Assembly: GCF_027943255.1 (NCBI RefSeq)
Contig: NC_072893.1
Span: forward strand, 59,118,001-59,182,000
Direction: 5' to 3'
Origin: Anastrepha obliqua
Taxonomy: Eukaryota; Arthropoda; Insecta; Diptera; Tephritidae
Length of the DNA stretch: 64,000 bases
The notes beneath the pieces are model-generated. The model was not told the origin of the DNA. It searched no databases and saw nothing but the letters and a program-made list of their open reading frames with translations. Both the position numbers and the translations under genes were made by a program. Of the stretch, positions 12,888-26,685 are shown piece by piece; within the stretch, counting starts at the first letter, position 1, and each line of letters opens with the position of its first letter.

Positions 12888-13645
12888 CCAACAATTTTTT
12901 TTCTTCATTTTATTTTTGCATTTCTTATTAATATAATATTTATTTGAAATTATAATTTTATACTCTGCTCTTATATTAACGTTTGCTATTTGTATTTCAA
13001 TGAATTTCTTTACTCGTTTTTACTCCTTTTAGTTAGTAGAATTATTTAACTTGTTTATTTATGTAATCACTCCTTTAATGTTTTCGAGTTTACTTTATTT
13101 AGTTAAAGAATTAATTTTATATATTATAAAATGTTTTATGCATAAAATTCAATCCGAATAAAACAAGCTTGCAACAGCCACCCAAAAACTACATACAACA
13201 AGCAAACACTTACAACTGGGATAACTGAGAAATTCGCAATAAATGAGTACACCACAATAGGAATATCGGTTTATTTTGAGTTTTAAAGAAGAAAACATAC
13301 ATATATGACAACAGACAATTTCACTAGAAGAACAGTAGTTACAGAGCGAAAATAACTACCACTATCCCATTTAAGCATTGCTACCAAATTTAGAAATATT
13401 ATATAGTACATATATGTATGTATACAGCGAAAAGTTGCTAACCCAATATTTTGGCATAAACTAACAATTGGAAACGGTAGGGATATGTATTAAATCGTTA
13501 TACACTCATTGAAATAATTCATATAATATATGTATATATGTATATGATTTTATTAGGGTCTCGTTAGGTGCATAGGTATTGAATAAAATAGTTGGTATTC
13601 ATATTTGGTTTGTTTGAAGTGAGTGTACTGGTGGGGATTTAAATT

Positions 13646-13765
13646 GTCAACGACCATACCACGCTGAAAACATCGGTTCTCGTCCGATCACCGAAATTAA
13701 GCAGCGTCGGGCGCGGTTAGTACTTGGATGGGGGACCGCTTGGGAACACCGCGTGTTGTTGACAT
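13646..13765 (+). rRNA. 5SrRNA: 5S ribosomal RNA, copy 16
   Basis: Canonical 120-nt gene (block partner at 26566). GGATTTAAATT flank, long spacer, 879 bp to the next copy. Confidence 0.96.
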
Positions 13766-14524
13766 CCAACAATTTTTTTTCTTCATTTTATTTTTGCATT
13801 TCTTATTAATATAATATTTATTTGAAATTATAATTTTATACTCTGCTCTTATATTAACGTTTGCTATTTGTATTTCAATGAATTTCTTTACTCGTTTTTA
13901 CTCCATTTAGTTAGTAGAATTATTTAACTCGTTTATTTGTGTAATCACTCCTTTAATGTTTTCGAATTTACTTTATTTAGTTAAAGAATTAATTTTATAT
14001 TTTATAAAATGTTTTATGCATAAAATTCAAGCCGAATAAAACAAGCTTGCAACAGCCACCCAAAAACTACATACAACAAGCAAACACTTACAACTGGGAT
14101 AACTGAGAAATTCGCAATAAATGAGTACACCACAATAGGAATATCGGTTTATTTTGAGTTTTAAAGAAGAAAACATACATATATGACAACAGACAATTTC
14201 ACTAGAAGAACAGTAGTTGCAGAGCGAAAATAACTACCACTATCCCATTTAAGCATTGCTACCAAATTTAGATAAATTATATAGTACATATATGTATGTA
14301 TATAGCGAAAAGATGCTAACCCAATATTTTGGCATAAACTAACAATTGGAAAACGGTAGGGATATGTATTAAATCGTTATACACTCATTGAAATAATTCA
14401 TATAATATATGTATATATGTATATGATTTTATTAGGGTCTCGTTAGGTGCATAGGTATTGAATAAAATAGTTGGTATTCATATTTGGTTTGTTTGAAGTG
14501 AGTGTACTGGTGGGGATTTAAATT

Positions 14525-14623
14525 GTCAACGACCATACCACGCTGAAAACATCGGTTCTCGTCCGATCACCGAAATTAAGCAGCGTCGGGCGCGGTTAGT
14601 ACTTGGATGGGGGACCGCTTGGG
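14525..14623 (+). pseudogene. 5S rRNA copy 17, 3'-truncated
   Basis: Cut after nucleotide 99 at the same CTTGGG/GGACAA junction (block partner at 27445). GGATTTAAATT flank, long spacer with the TATACAGCG variant, 856 bp to the next copy. Confidence 0.87.
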
Positions 14624-15380
14624 GGACAATTTTTTTTCTTCATTTTATTTTTGCATTTCTTATTAATATAATATTTATTTGAAATTATAATTTTATACTC
14701 TGCTCTTATATTAACGTTTGCTATTTGTATTTCAATGAATTTCTTTACTCGTTTTTACTCCATTTAGTTAGTAGAATTATTTAACTCGTTTATTTGTGTA
14801 ATCACTCCTTTAATGTTTTCGAATTTACTTTATTTAGTTAAAGAATTAATTTTATATTTTATAAAATGTTTTATGCATAAAATTCAAGCCGAATAAAACA
14901 AGCTTGCAACAGCCACCCAAAAACTACATACAACAAGCAAACACTTACAACTGGGATAACTGAGAAATTCGCAATAAATGAGTACACCACAATAGGAATA
15001 TCGGTTTATTTTGAGTTTTAAAGAAGAAAACATACATATATGACAACAGACAATTTCACTAGAAGAACAGTAGTTACAGAGCGAAAATAACTACCACTAT
15101 CCCATTTAAGCATTGCTACCAAATTTAGAAATATTATATAGTACATATATGTATGTATACAGCGAAAAGTTGCTAACCCAATATTTTGGCATAAACTAAC
15201 AATTGGAAACGGTAGGGATATGTATTAAATCGTTATACACTCATTGAAATAATTCATATAATATATGTATATATGTATATGATTTTATTAGGGTCTCGTT
15301 AGGTGCATAGGTATTGAATAAAATAGTTGGTATTCATATTTGGTTTGTTTGAAGTGAGTGTACTGGTGGGGATTTAAATT

Positions 15381-15500
15381 GTCAACGACCATACCACGCT
15401 GAAAACATCGGTTCTCGTCCGATCACCGAAATTAAGCAGCGTCGGGCGCGGTTAGTACTTGGATGGGGGACCGCTTGGGAACACCGCGTGTTGTTGACAT
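15381..15500 (+). rRNA. 5SrRNA: 5S ribosomal RNA, copy 18
   Basis: Canonical 120-nt gene (block partner at 28301). GGATTTAAATT flank. The short spacer has the private CATTGAGTTAG change. 848 bp to the next copy. Confidence 0.96.
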
Positions 15501-16228
15501 CCAACAATTTTTTTTCTTCATTTTATTTTTGCATTTCTTATTAATATAATATTTATTTGAAATTATAATATTTGTATTTCAATGAATTTCTTTACTCGTT
15601 TTTACTCCATTGAGTTAGTAGAATTATTTAACTCGTTTATTTATGTAATCACTCCTTTAATGTTTTCGAATTTACTTTATTTAGTTAAAGAATTAATTTT
15701 ATATTTTATAAAATGTTTTATGCATAAAATTCAAGCCGAATAAAACAAGCTTGCAACAGCCACCCAAAAACTACATACAACAAGCAAACACTTACAACTG
15801 GGATAACTGAGAAATTCGCAATAAATGAGTACACCACAATAGGAATATCGGTTTATTTTGAGTTTTAAAGAAGAAAACATACATATATGACAACAGACAA
15901 TTTCACTAGAAGAACAGTAGTTGCAGAGCGAAAATAACTACCACTATCCCATTTAAGCATTGCTACCAAATTTAGATAAATTATATAGTACATATATGTA
16001 TGTATATAGCGAAAAGATGCTAACCCAATATTTTGGCATAAACTAACAATTGGAAAACGGTAGGGATATGTATTAAATCGTTATACACTCATTGAAATAA
16101 TTCATATAATATATGTATATATGCATATGATTTTATTAGGGTCTCGTTAGGTGCATAGGTATTGAATAAAATAGTTGGTATTCATATTTGGTTTGTTTGA
16201 AGTGAGTGTACTGGTGGGGATTTAAATT

Positions 16229-16348
16229 GTCAACGACCATACCACGCTGAAAACATCGGTTCTCGTCCGATCACCGAAATTAAGCAGCGTCGGGCGCGGT
16301 TAGTACTTGGATGGGGGACCGCTTGGGAACACCGCGTGTTGTTGACAT
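16229..16348 (+). rRNA. 5SrRNA: 5S ribosomal RNA, copy 19
   Basis: Canonical 120-nt gene (block partner at 29149). GGATTTAAATT flank, long spacer, 879 bp to the next copy. Confidence 0.96.
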
Positions 16349-17107
16349 CCAACAATTTTTTTTCTTCATTTTATTTTTGCATTTCTTATTAATATAATAT
16401 TTATTTGAAATTATAATTTTATACTCTGCTCTTATATTAACGTTTGCTATTTGTATTTCAATGAATTTCTTTACTCGTTTTTACTCCATTTAGTTAGTAG
16501 AATTATTTAACTCGTTTATTTGTGTAATCACTCCTTTAATGTTTTCGAATTTACTTTATTTAGTTAAAGAATTAATTTTATATTTTATAAAATGTTTTAT
16601 GCATAAAATTCAAGCCGAATAAAACAAGCTTGCAACAGCCACCCAAAAACTACATACAACAAGCAAACACTTACAACTGGGATAACTGAGAAATTCGCAA
16701 TAAATGAGTACACCACAATAGGAATATCGGTTTATTTTGAGTTTTAAAGAAGAAAACATACATATATGACAACAGACAATTTCACTAGAAGAACAGTAGT
16801 TGCAGAGCGAAAATAACTACCACTATCCCATTTAAGCATTGCTACCAAATTTAGATAAATTATATAGTACATATATGTATGTATATAGCGAAAAGATGCT
16901 AACCCAATATTTTGGCATAAACTAACAATTGGAAAACGGTAGGGATATGTATTAAATCGTTATACACTCATTGAAATAATTCATATAATATATGTATATA
17001 TGTATATGATTTTATTAGGGTCTCGTTAGGTGCATAGGTATTGAATAAAATAGTTGGTATTCATATTTGGTTTGTTTGAAGTGAGTGTACTGGTGGGGAT
17101 TTAAATT

Positions 17108-17206
17108 GTCAACGACCATACCACGCTGAAAACATCGGTTCTCGTCCGATCACCGAAATTAAGCAGCGTCGGGCGCGGTTAGTACTTGGATGGGGGACCG
17201 CTTGGG
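17108..17206 (+). pseudogene. 5S rRNA copy 20, 3'-truncated
   Basis: Cut after nucleotide 99, three units after the previous cut copy (block partner at 30028). GGATTTAAATT flank, long spacer, 858 bp to the next copy. Confidence 0.87.
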
Positions 17207-17965
17207 GGACAATTTTTTTTTCTTCATTTTATTTTTGCATTTCTTATTAATATAATATTTATTTGAAATTATAATTTTATACTCTGCTCTTATATTAACG
17301 TTTGCTATTTGTATTTCAATGAATTTCTTTACTCGTTTTTACTCCATTTAGTTAGTAGAATTATTTAACTCGTTTATTTGTGTAATCACTCCTTTAATGT
17401 TTTCGAATTTACTTTATTTAGTTAAAGAATTAATTTTATATTTTATAAAATGTTTTATGCATAAAATTCAAGCCGAATAAAACAAGCTTGCAACAGCCAC
17501 CCAAAAACTACATACAACAAGCAAACACTTACAACTGGGATAACTGAGAAATTCGCAATAAATGAGTACACCACAATAGGAATATCGGTTTATTTTGAGT
17601 TTTAAAGAAGAAAACATACATATATGACAACAGACAATTTCACTAGAAGAACAGTAGTTGCAGAGCGAAAATAACTACCACTATCCCATTTAAGCATTGC
17701 TACCAAATTTAGATAAATTATATAGTACATATATGTATGTATATAGCGAAAAGATGCTAACCCAATATTTTGGCATAAACTAACAATTGGAAAACGGTAG
17801 GGATATGTATTAAATCGTTGTACACTCATTGAAATAATTCATATAATATATGTATATATGTATATGATTTTATTAGGGTCTCGTTAGGTGCATAGGTATT
17901 GAATAAAATAGTTGGTATTCATATTTGGTTTGTTTGAAGTGAGTGTACTGGTGGGGATTTAAATT

Positions 17966-18092
17966 GTCAACGACCATACCACGCTGAAAACATCGGTTCT
18001 CGTCCGATCACCGAAATTAAGCAGCGTCGGGCGTCGGGCGCGGTTAGTACTTGGATGGGGGACCGCTTGGGAACACCGCGTGTTGTTGACAT
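17966..18092 (+). rRNA. 5SrRNA: 5S rRNA copy 21, with 7-bp internal duplication
   Basis: 127-nt gene with GTCGGGC twice. Its block partner at 30886 is a normal 120-nt gene, so the duplication was gained or lost after the block was copied. GGATTTAAATT flank, short spacer, 864 bp to the next copy. Confidence 0.85.
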
Positions 18093-18829
18093 CCAACAAT
18101 TTTTTTTCTTCATTTTATTTTTGCATTTCTTATTAATATAATATTTATTTGAAATTATAATATTTGTATTTCAATGAATTTCTTTACTCGTTTTTACTCC
18201 ATTTAGTTAGTAGAATTATTTAACTCGTTTATTTGTGTAATCACTCCTTTAATGTTTTCGAATTTACTTTATTTAGTTAAAGAATTAATTTTATATTTTA
18301 TAAAATGTTTTATGCATAAAATTCAAGCCGAATAAAACAAGCTTGCAACAGCCACCCAAAAACTACATACAACAAGCAAACACTTACAACTGGGATAACT
18401 GAGAAATTCGCAATAAATGAGTACACCACAATAGGAATATCGGTTTATTTTGAGTTTTAAAGAAGAAAACATACATATATGACAACAGACAATTTCACTA
18501 GAAGAACAGTAGTTGCAGAGCGAAAATAACTACCACTATCCCATTTAAGCATTGCTACCAAATTTAGATAAATTATATAGTACATATATGTATGTATATG
18601 TATGTATATAGCGAAAAGATGCTAACCCAATATTTTGGCATAAACTAACAATTGGAAAACGGTAGGGATATGTATTAAATCGTTATACACTCATTGAAAT
18701 AATTCATATAATATATGTATGTATATGAATTTATTAGGGTCTCGTTAGGTGCATAGTAGGTATTGAATAAAATAGTTGGTATTCATATTTGGTTTGTTTG
18801 AAGTGAGTGTACTGGTGGAGATATAAATT

Positions 18830-18949
18830 GTCAACGACCATACCACGCTGAAAACATCGGTTCTCGTCCGATCACCGAAATTAAGCAGCGTCGGGCGCGG
18901 TTAGTACTTGGATGGGGGACCGCTTGGGAACACCGCGTGTTGTTGACAT
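18830..18949 (+). rRNA. 5SrRNA: 5S ribosomal RNA, copy 22
   Basis: Canonical 120-nt gene (block partner at 31743). GATATAAATT flank. The spacer before it has the extra TATGTATG repeat; the spacer after it is short. 847 bp to the next copy. Confidence 0.96.
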
Positions 18950-19676
18950 CCAACAATTTTTTTTCTTCATTTTATTTTTGCATTTCTTATTAATATAATA
19001 TTTATTTGAAATTATAATATTTGTATTTCAATGAATTTCTTTACTCGTTTTTACTCCATTTAGTTAGTAGAATTATTTAACTCGTTTATTTGTGTAATCA
19101 CTCCTTTAATGTTTTCGAGTTTACTTTATTTAGTTAAAGAATTAATTTTATATTTTATAGAATGTTTTATGCGAAAATTCAAGCCGAATAAAACAAGCTT
19201 GCAACAGCCACCCAAAAACTACATACAACAAGCAAACACTTACAACTGGGATAACTGAGAAATTCGCAATAAATGAGTACACCACAATAGGAATATCGGT
19301 TTATTTTGAGTTTTAAAGAAGAAAACATACATATATGACAACAGACAATTTCACTAGAAGAACAGTAGTTGCAGAGCGAAAATAACTACCACTATCCCAT
19401 TTAAGCATTGCTACCAAATTTAGATAAATTATATAGTACATATATGTATGTATATAGCGAAAAGATGCTAACCCAATATTTTGGCATAAACTAACAATTG
19501 GAAAACGGTAGGGATATGTATTAAATCGTTATACACTCATTGAAATAATTCATATAATATATGTATATATGTATATGATTTTATTAGGGTCTCGTTAGGT
19601 GCATAGGTATTGAATAAAATAGTTGGTATTCATATTTGGTTTGTTTGAAGTGAGTGTACTGGTGGGGATTTAAATT

Positions 19677-19775
19677 GTCAACGACCATACCACGCTGAAA
19701 ACATCGGTTCTCGTCCGATCACCGAAATTAAGCAGCGTCGGGCGCGGTTAGTACTTGGATGGGGGACCGCTTGGG
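19677..19775 (+). pseudogene. 5S rRNA copy 23, 3'-truncated
   Basis: Cut after nucleotide 99 (block partner at 32590). Its long spacer contains the junction between the two block copies. GGATTTAAATT flank, 850 bp to the next copy. Confidence 0.87.
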
Positions 19776-20526
19776 GGACAATTTTTTTTTCTTCATTTTA
19801 TTTTTGCATTTCTTATTAATATAATATTTATTTGAAATTATAATTTTATACTCTGCTCTTATATTAACGTTTGCTATTTGTATTTCAATGAATTTCTTTA
19901 CTCGTTTTTACTCCATTTAGTTAGTAGAATTATTTAACTCGTTTATTTGTGTAATCACTCCTTTAATGTTTTCGAATTTACTTTATTTAGTTAAAGAATT
20001 AATTTTATATTTTATAAAATGTTTTATGCATAAAATTCAAGCCGAATAAAACAAGCTTGCAACAGCCACCCAAAAACTACATACAACAAGCAAACACTTA
20101 CAACTGGGATAACTGAGAAATTCGCAATAAATGAGTACACCACAATAGGAATATCGGTTTATTTTGAGTTTTAAAGAAGAAAACATACATATATGACAAC
20201 AGACAATTTCACTAGAAGAACAGTAGTTGCAGAGCGAAAATAACTACCACTATCCCATTTAAGCATTGCTACCAAATTTAGATAAATTATATAGTACATA
20301 TATGTATGTATATAGCGAAAAGATGCTAACCCAATATTTTGGCATAAACTAACAATTGGAAAACGGTAGGGATATGTATTAAATCGTTGTACACTCATTG
20401 AAATAATTCATATAATATATGTATATGATTTTATTAGGGTCTCGTTAGGTGCATAGGTATTGAATAAAATAGTTGGTATTCATATTTGGTTTGTTTGAAG
20501 TGAGTGTACTGGTGGGGATTTAAATT

Positions 20527-20646
20527 GTCAACGACCATACCACGCTGAAAACATCGGTTCTCGTCCGATCACCGAAATTAAGCAGCGTCGGGCGCGGTTA
20601 GTACTTGGATGGGGGACCGCTTGGGAACACCGCGTGTTGTTGACAT
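20527..20646 (+). rRNA. 5SrRNA: 5S ribosomal RNA, copy 24
   Basis: Canonical 120-nt gene, the first of block copy 2. GGATTTAAATT flank. The long spacer has the extra TATGTATG repeat also seen after copy 9. 888 bp to the next copy. Confidence 0.96.
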
Positions 20647-21414
20647 CCAACAATTTTTTTTTCTTCATTTTATTTTTGCATTTCTTATTAATATAATATT
20701 TATTTGAAATTATAATTTTATACTCTGCTCTTATATTAACGTTTGCTATTTGTATTTCAATGAATTTCTTTACTCGTTTTTACTCCATTTAGTTAGTAGA
20801 ATTATTTAACTCGTTTATTTGTGTAATCACTCCTTTAATGTTTTCGAGTTTACTTTATTTAGTTAAAGAATTAATTTTATATTTTATAGAATGTTTTATG
20901 CGAAAATTCAAGCCGAATAAAACAAGCTTGCAACAGCCACCCAAAAACTACATACAACAAGCAAACACTTACAACTGGGATAACTGAGAAATTCGCAATA
21001 AATGAGTACACCACAATAGGAATATCGGTTTATTTTGAGTTTTAAAGAAGAAAACATACATATATGACAACAGACAATTTCACTAGAAGAACAGTAGTTG
21101 CAGAGCGAAAATAACTACCACTATCCCATTTAAGCATTGCTACCAAATTTAGATAAATTATATAGTACATATATGTATGTATATGTATGTATATAGCGAA
21201 AAGATGCTAACCCAATATTTTGGCATAAACTAACAATTGGAAAACGGTAGGGATATGTATTAAATCGTTATACACTCATTGAAATAATTCATATAATATA
21301 TGTATGTATATGAATTTATTAGGGTCTCGTTAGGTGCATAGTAGGTATTGAATAAAATAGTTGGTATTCATATTTGGTTTGTTTGAAGTGAGTGTACTGG
21401 TGGAGATATAAATT

Positions 21415-21534
21415 GTCAACGACCATACCACGCTGAAAACATCGGTTCTCGTCCGATCACCGAAATTAAGCAGCGTCGGGCGCGGTTAGTACTTGGATGG
21501 GGGACCGCTTGGGAACACCGCGTGTTGTTGACAT
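21415..21534 (+). rRNA. 5SrRNA: 5S ribosomal RNA, copy 25
   Basis: Canonical 120-nt gene. GATATAAATT flank, short spacer containing CTCGCTTATTTATG, 847 bp to the next copy. Confidence 0.96.
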
Positions 21535-22261
21535 CCAACAATTTTTTTTCTTCATTTTATTTTTGCATTTCTTATTAATATAATATTTATTTGAAATTAT
21601 AATATTTGTATTTCAATGAATTTCTTTACTCGTTTTTACTCCATTTAGTTAGTAGAATTATTTAACTCGCTTATTTATGTAATCACTCCTTTAATGTTTT
21701 CGAATTTACTTTATTTAGTTAAAGAATTAATTTTATATTTTATAAAATGTTTTATGCATAAAATTCAAGCCGAATAAAACAAGCTTGCAACAGCCACCCA
21801 AAAACTACATACAACAAGCAAACACTTACAACTGGGATAACTGAGAAATTCGCAATAAATGAGTACACCACAATAGGAATATCGGTTTATTTTGAGTTTT
21901 AAAGAAGAAAACATACATATATGACAACAGACAATTTCACTAGAAGAACAGTAGTTGCAGAGCGAAAATAACTACCACTATCCCATTTAAGCATTGCTAC
22001 CAAATTTAGAAATATTATATAGTACATATATGTATGTATATAGCGAAAAGATGCTAACCCAATATTTTGGCATAAACTAACAATTGGAAAACGGTAGGGA
22101 TATGTATTAAATCGTTATACACTCATTGAAATAATTCATATAATATATGTATGTATATGAATTTATTAGGGTCTCGTTAGGTGCATAGTAGGTATTGAAT
22201 AAAATAGTTGGTATTCATATTTGGTTTGTTTGAAGTGAGTGTACTGGTGGAGACATAAATT

Positions 22262-22381
22262 GTCAACGACCATACCACGCTGAAAACATCGGTTCTCGTC
22301 CGATCACCGAAATTAAGCAGCGTCGGGCGCGGTTAGTACTTGGATGGGGGACCGCTTGGGAACACCGCGTGTTGTTGACAT
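22262..22381 (+). rRNA. 5SrRNA: 5S ribosomal RNA, copy 26
   Basis: Canonical 120-nt gene with the rare GAGACATAAATT flank, matching copy 11. Long spacer, 879 bp to the next copy. Confidence 0.96.
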
Positions 22382-23140
22382 CCAACAATTTTTTTTTCTT
22401 CATTTTATTTTTGCATTTCTTATTAATATAATATTTATTTGAAATTATAATTTTATACTCTGCTCTTATATTAACGTTTGCTATTTGTATTTCAATGAAT
22501 TTCTTTACTCGTTTTTACTCCATTTAGTTAGTAGAATTATTTAACTCGTTTATTTGTGTAATCACTCCTTTAATGTTTTCGAGTTTACTTTATTTAGTTA
22601 AAGAATTAATTTTATATTTTATAAAATGTTTTATGCGAAAATTCAAGCCGAATAAAACAAGCTTGCAACAGCCACCCAAAAACTACATACAACAAGCAAA
22701 CACTTACAACTGGGATAACTGAGAAATTCGCAATAAATGAGTACACCACAATAGGAATATCGGTTTATTTTGAGTTTTAAAGAAGAAAACATACATATAT
22801 GACAACAGACAATTTCACTAGAAGAACAGTAGTTGCAGAGCGAAAATAACTACCACTATCCCATTTAAGCATTGCTACCAAATTTAGATAAATTATATAG
22901 TACATATATGTATGTATATAGCGAAAAGATGCTAACCCAATATTTTGGCATAAACTAACAATTGGAAAACGGTAGGGATATGTATTAAATCGTTGTACAC
23001 TCATTGAAATAATTCATATAATATATGTATATATGTATATGATTTTATTAGGGTCTCGTTAGGTGCATAGGTATTGAATAAAATAGTTGGTATTCATATT
23101 TGGTTTGTTTGAAGTGAGTGTACTGGTGGGGATTTAAATT

Positions 23141-23260
23141 GTCAACGACCATACCACGCTGAAAACATCGGTTCTCGTCCGATCACCGAAATTAAGCAGC
23201 GTCGGGCGCGGTTAGTACTTGGATGGGGGACCGCTTGGGAACACCGCGTGTTGTTGACAT
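23141..23260 (+). rRNA. 5SrRNA: 5S ribosomal RNA, copy 27
   Basis: Canonical 120-nt gene. GGATTTAAATT flank, short spacer with the TTTAAGCG variant, 835 bp to the next copy. Confidence 0.96.
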
Positions 23261-23975
23261 CCAACAATTTTTTTTCTTCATTTTATTTTTGCATTTCTTA
23301 TTAATATAATATTTATTTGAAATTATAATATTTGTATTTCAATGAATTTCTTTACTCGTTTTTACTCCATTTAGTTAGTAGAATTATTTAACTCGTTTAT
23401 TTGTGTAATCACTCCTTTAATGTTTTCGAGTTTACTTTATTTAGTTAAAGAATTAATTTTATATTTTATAAAATGTTTTATGCGAAAATTCAAGCCGAAT
23501 AAAACAAGCTTGCAACAGCCACCCAAAAACTACATACAACAAGCAAACACTTACAACTGGGATAACTGAGAAATTCGCAATAAATGAGTACACCACAATA
23601 GGAATATCGGTTTATTTTGAGTTTTAAAGAAGAAAACATACATATATGACAACAGACAATTTCACTAGAAGAACAGTAGTTGCAGAGCGAAAATAACTAC
23701 CACTATCCCATTTAAGCATTGCTACCAAATTTAGAAATATTATATAGTATATGCATGTAGATAGCGAAAAGATGCTAACCCAATATTTAAGCGTAAACTA
23801 ACAATTAGAAAATGGTAGGGATATGTATTAAATCGTTATACACTCATTGAAATAATTCATATAATATATGTATATGATTTTATTAGGGTCTCGTTATGTG
23901 CATAGGTATTCAATATAATAGTTGGTATTCATATTTGTTTTGTTTGAAGTGAGTGTACTGGTGGGGATTTAAATT

Positions 23976-24095
23976 GTCAACGACCATACCACGCTGAAAA
24001 CATCGGTTCTCGTCCGATCACCGAAATTAAGCAGCGTCGGGCGCGGTTAGTACTTGGATGGGGGACCGCTTGGGAACACCGCGTGTTGTTGACAT
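23976..24095 (+). rRNA. 5SrRNA: 5S ribosomal RNA, copy 28
   Basis: Canonical 120-nt gene. GGATTTAAATT flank, long spacer with AATAGAATATTT and the TTTAAGCG variant, 866 bp to the next copy. Confidence 0.96.
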
Positions 24096-24841
24096 CCAAC
24101 AATTTTTTTTCTTCATTTTATTTTTGCATTTCTTATTAATAGAATATTTATTTGAAATTATAATTTTATACTCTGCTCTTATATTAACGTTTGCTATTTG
24201 TATTTCAATGAATTTCTTTACTCGTTTTTACTCCATTTAGTTAGTAGAATTATTTAACTCGTTTATTTGTGTAATCACTCCTTTAATGTTTTCGAGTTTA
24301 CTTTATTTAGTTAAAGAATTAATTTTATATTTTATAGAATGTTTTATGCGAAAATTCAAGCCGAATAAAACAAGCTTGCAACAGCCACCCAAAAACTACA
24401 TACAACAAGCAAACACTTACAACTGGGATAACTGAGAAATTCGCAATAAATGAGTACACCACAATAGGAATATCGGTTTATTTTGAGTTTTAAAGAAGAA
24501 AACATACATATATGACAACAGACAATTTCACTAGAAGAACAGTAGTTGCAGAGCGAAAATAACTACCACTATCCCATTTAAGCATTGCTACCAAATTTAG
24601 AAATATTATATAGTATATGCATGTAGATAGCGAAAAGATGCTAACCCAATATTTAAGCGTAAACTAACAATTAGAAAATGGTAGGGATATGTATTAAATC
24701 GTTATACACTCATTGAAATAATTCATATAATATATGTATATGATTTTATTAGGGTCTCGTTATGTGCATAGGTATTCAATATAATAGTTGGTATTCATAT
24801 TTGGTTTGTTTGAAGTGAGTGTACTGGTGGAGATATAAATT

Positions 24842-24961
24842 GTCAACGACCATACCACGCTGAAAACATCGGTTCTCGTCCGATCACCGAAATTAAGCAG
24901 CGTCGGGCGCGGTTAGTACTTGGATGGGGGACCGCTTGGGAACACCGCGTGTTGTTGACAT
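24842..24961 (+). rRNA. 5SrRNA: 5S ribosomal RNA, copy 29
   Basis: Canonical 120-nt gene. GATATAAATT flank, short spacer, 846 bp to the next copy. Confidence 0.96.
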
Positions 24962-25687
24962 CCAACAATTTTTTTTCTTCATTTTATTTTTGCATTTCTT
25001 ATTAATATAATATTTATTTGAAATTATAATATTTGTATTTCAATGAATTTCTTTACTCGTTTTTACTCCATTTAGTTAGTAGAATTATTTAACTCGTTTA
25101 TTTATGTAATCACTCCTTTAATGTTTTCGAATTTACTTTATTTAGTTAAAGAATTAATTTTATATTTTATAGAATGTTTTATGCGAAAATTCAAGCCGAA
25201 TAAAACAAGCTTGCAACAGCCACCCAAAAACTACATACAACAAGCAAACACTTACAACTGGGATAACTGAGAAATTCGCAATAAATGAGTACACCACAAT
25301 AGGAATATCGGTTTATTTTGAGTTTTAAAGAAGAAAACATACATATATGACAACAGACAATTTCACTAGAAGAACAGTAGTTGCAGAGCGAAAATAACTA
25401 CCACTATCCCATTTAAGCATTGCTACCAAATTTAGAAATATTATATAGTACATATATGTATGTATATAGCGAAAAGATGCTAACCCAATATTTTGGCATA
25501 AACTAACAATTGGAAAACGGTAGGGATATGTATTAAATCGTTATACACTCATTGAAATAATTCATATAATATATGTATGTATATGAATTTATTAGGGTCT
25601 CGTTAGGTGCATAGTAGGTATTGAATAAAATAGTTGGTATTCATATTTGGTTTGTTTGAAGTGAGTGTACTGGTGGGGATTTAAATT

Positions 25688-25807
25688 GTCAACGACCATA
25701 CCACGCTGAAAACATCGGTTCTCGTCCGATCACCGAAATTAAGCAGCGTCGGGCGCGGTTAGTACTTGGATGGGGGACCGCTTGGGAACACCGCGTGTTG
25801 TTGACAT
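25688..25807 (+). rRNA. 5SrRNA: 5S ribosomal RNA, copy 30
   Basis: Canonical 120-nt gene. GGATTTAAATT flank, long spacer with ACTCCTTTTAG and AATCCGAATAAAAC, 878 bp to the next copy. Confidence 0.96.
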
Positions 25808-26565
25808 CCAACAATTTTTTTTCTTCATTTTATTTTTGCATTTCTTATTAATATAATATTTATTTGAAATTATAATTTTATACTCTGCTCTTATATTAAC
25901 GTTTGCTATTTGTATTTCAATGAATTTCTTTACTCGTTTTTACTCCTTTTAGTTAGTAGAATTATTTAACTTGTTTATTTATGTAATCACTCCTTTAATG
26001 TTTTCGAGTTTACTTTATTTAGTTAAAGAATTAATTTTATATATTATAAAATGTTTTATGCATAAAATTCAATCCGAATAAAACAAGCTTGCAACAGCCA
26101 CCCAAAAACTACATACAACAAGCAAACACTTACAACTGGGATAACTGAGAAATTCGCAATAAATGAGTACACCACAATAGGAATATCGGTTTATTTTGAG
26201 TTTTAAAGAAGAAAACATACATATATGACAACAGACAATTTCACTAGAAGAACAGTAGTTACAGAGCGAAAATAACTACCACTATCCCATTTAAGCATTG
26301 CTACCAAATTTAGAAATATTATATAGTACATATATGTATGTATACAGCGAAAAGTTGCTAACCCAATATTTTGGCATAAACTAACAATTGGAAACGGTAG
26401 GGATATGTATTAAATCGTTATACACTCATTGAAATAATTCATATAATATATGTATATATGTATATGATTTTATTAGGGTCTCGTTAGGTGCATAGGTATT
26501 GAATAAAATAGTTGGTATTCATATTTGGTTTGTTTGAAGTGAGTGTACTGGTGGGGATTTAAATT

Positions 26566-26685
26566 GTCAACGACCATACCACGCTGAAAACATCGGTTCT
26601 CGTCCGATCACCGAAATTAAGCAGCGTCGGGCGCGGTTAGTACTTGGATGGGGGACCGCTTGGGAACACCGCGTGTTGTTGACAT
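26566..26685 (+). rRNA. 5SrRNA: 5S ribosomal RNA, copy 31
   Basis: Canonical 120-nt gene. GGATTTAAATT flank, long spacer, 879 bp to the next copy. Confidence 0.96.

Larger units (their letters stand above)
7371..20290 (+). repeat. Copy 1 of a 12.92-kb, 15-unit higher-order 5S block
   Basis: Gene starts from 7607 to 19677 match those from 20527 to 32590 at an offset of 12920, falling to 12913 after the 7-bp difference at 17966/30886. Private variants match in order: GAGACATAAATT flank (9331/22251), AATAGAATATTT (11218/24138), ACTCCTTTTAG (13023/25943) and CATTGAGTTAG (15608/28528). Upstream of 7371 the two copies differ (GAAATATTAT versus GATAAATTAT), which places the left breakpoint within about 100 bp. 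Confidence 0.88.

Noticed and set aside
11138..24240. 60-64 residue plus-strand frames starting MGDRLGTPRVV
   Set aside because: They start inside the 5S gene and run through the T-run and spacer, so they are not protein genes.
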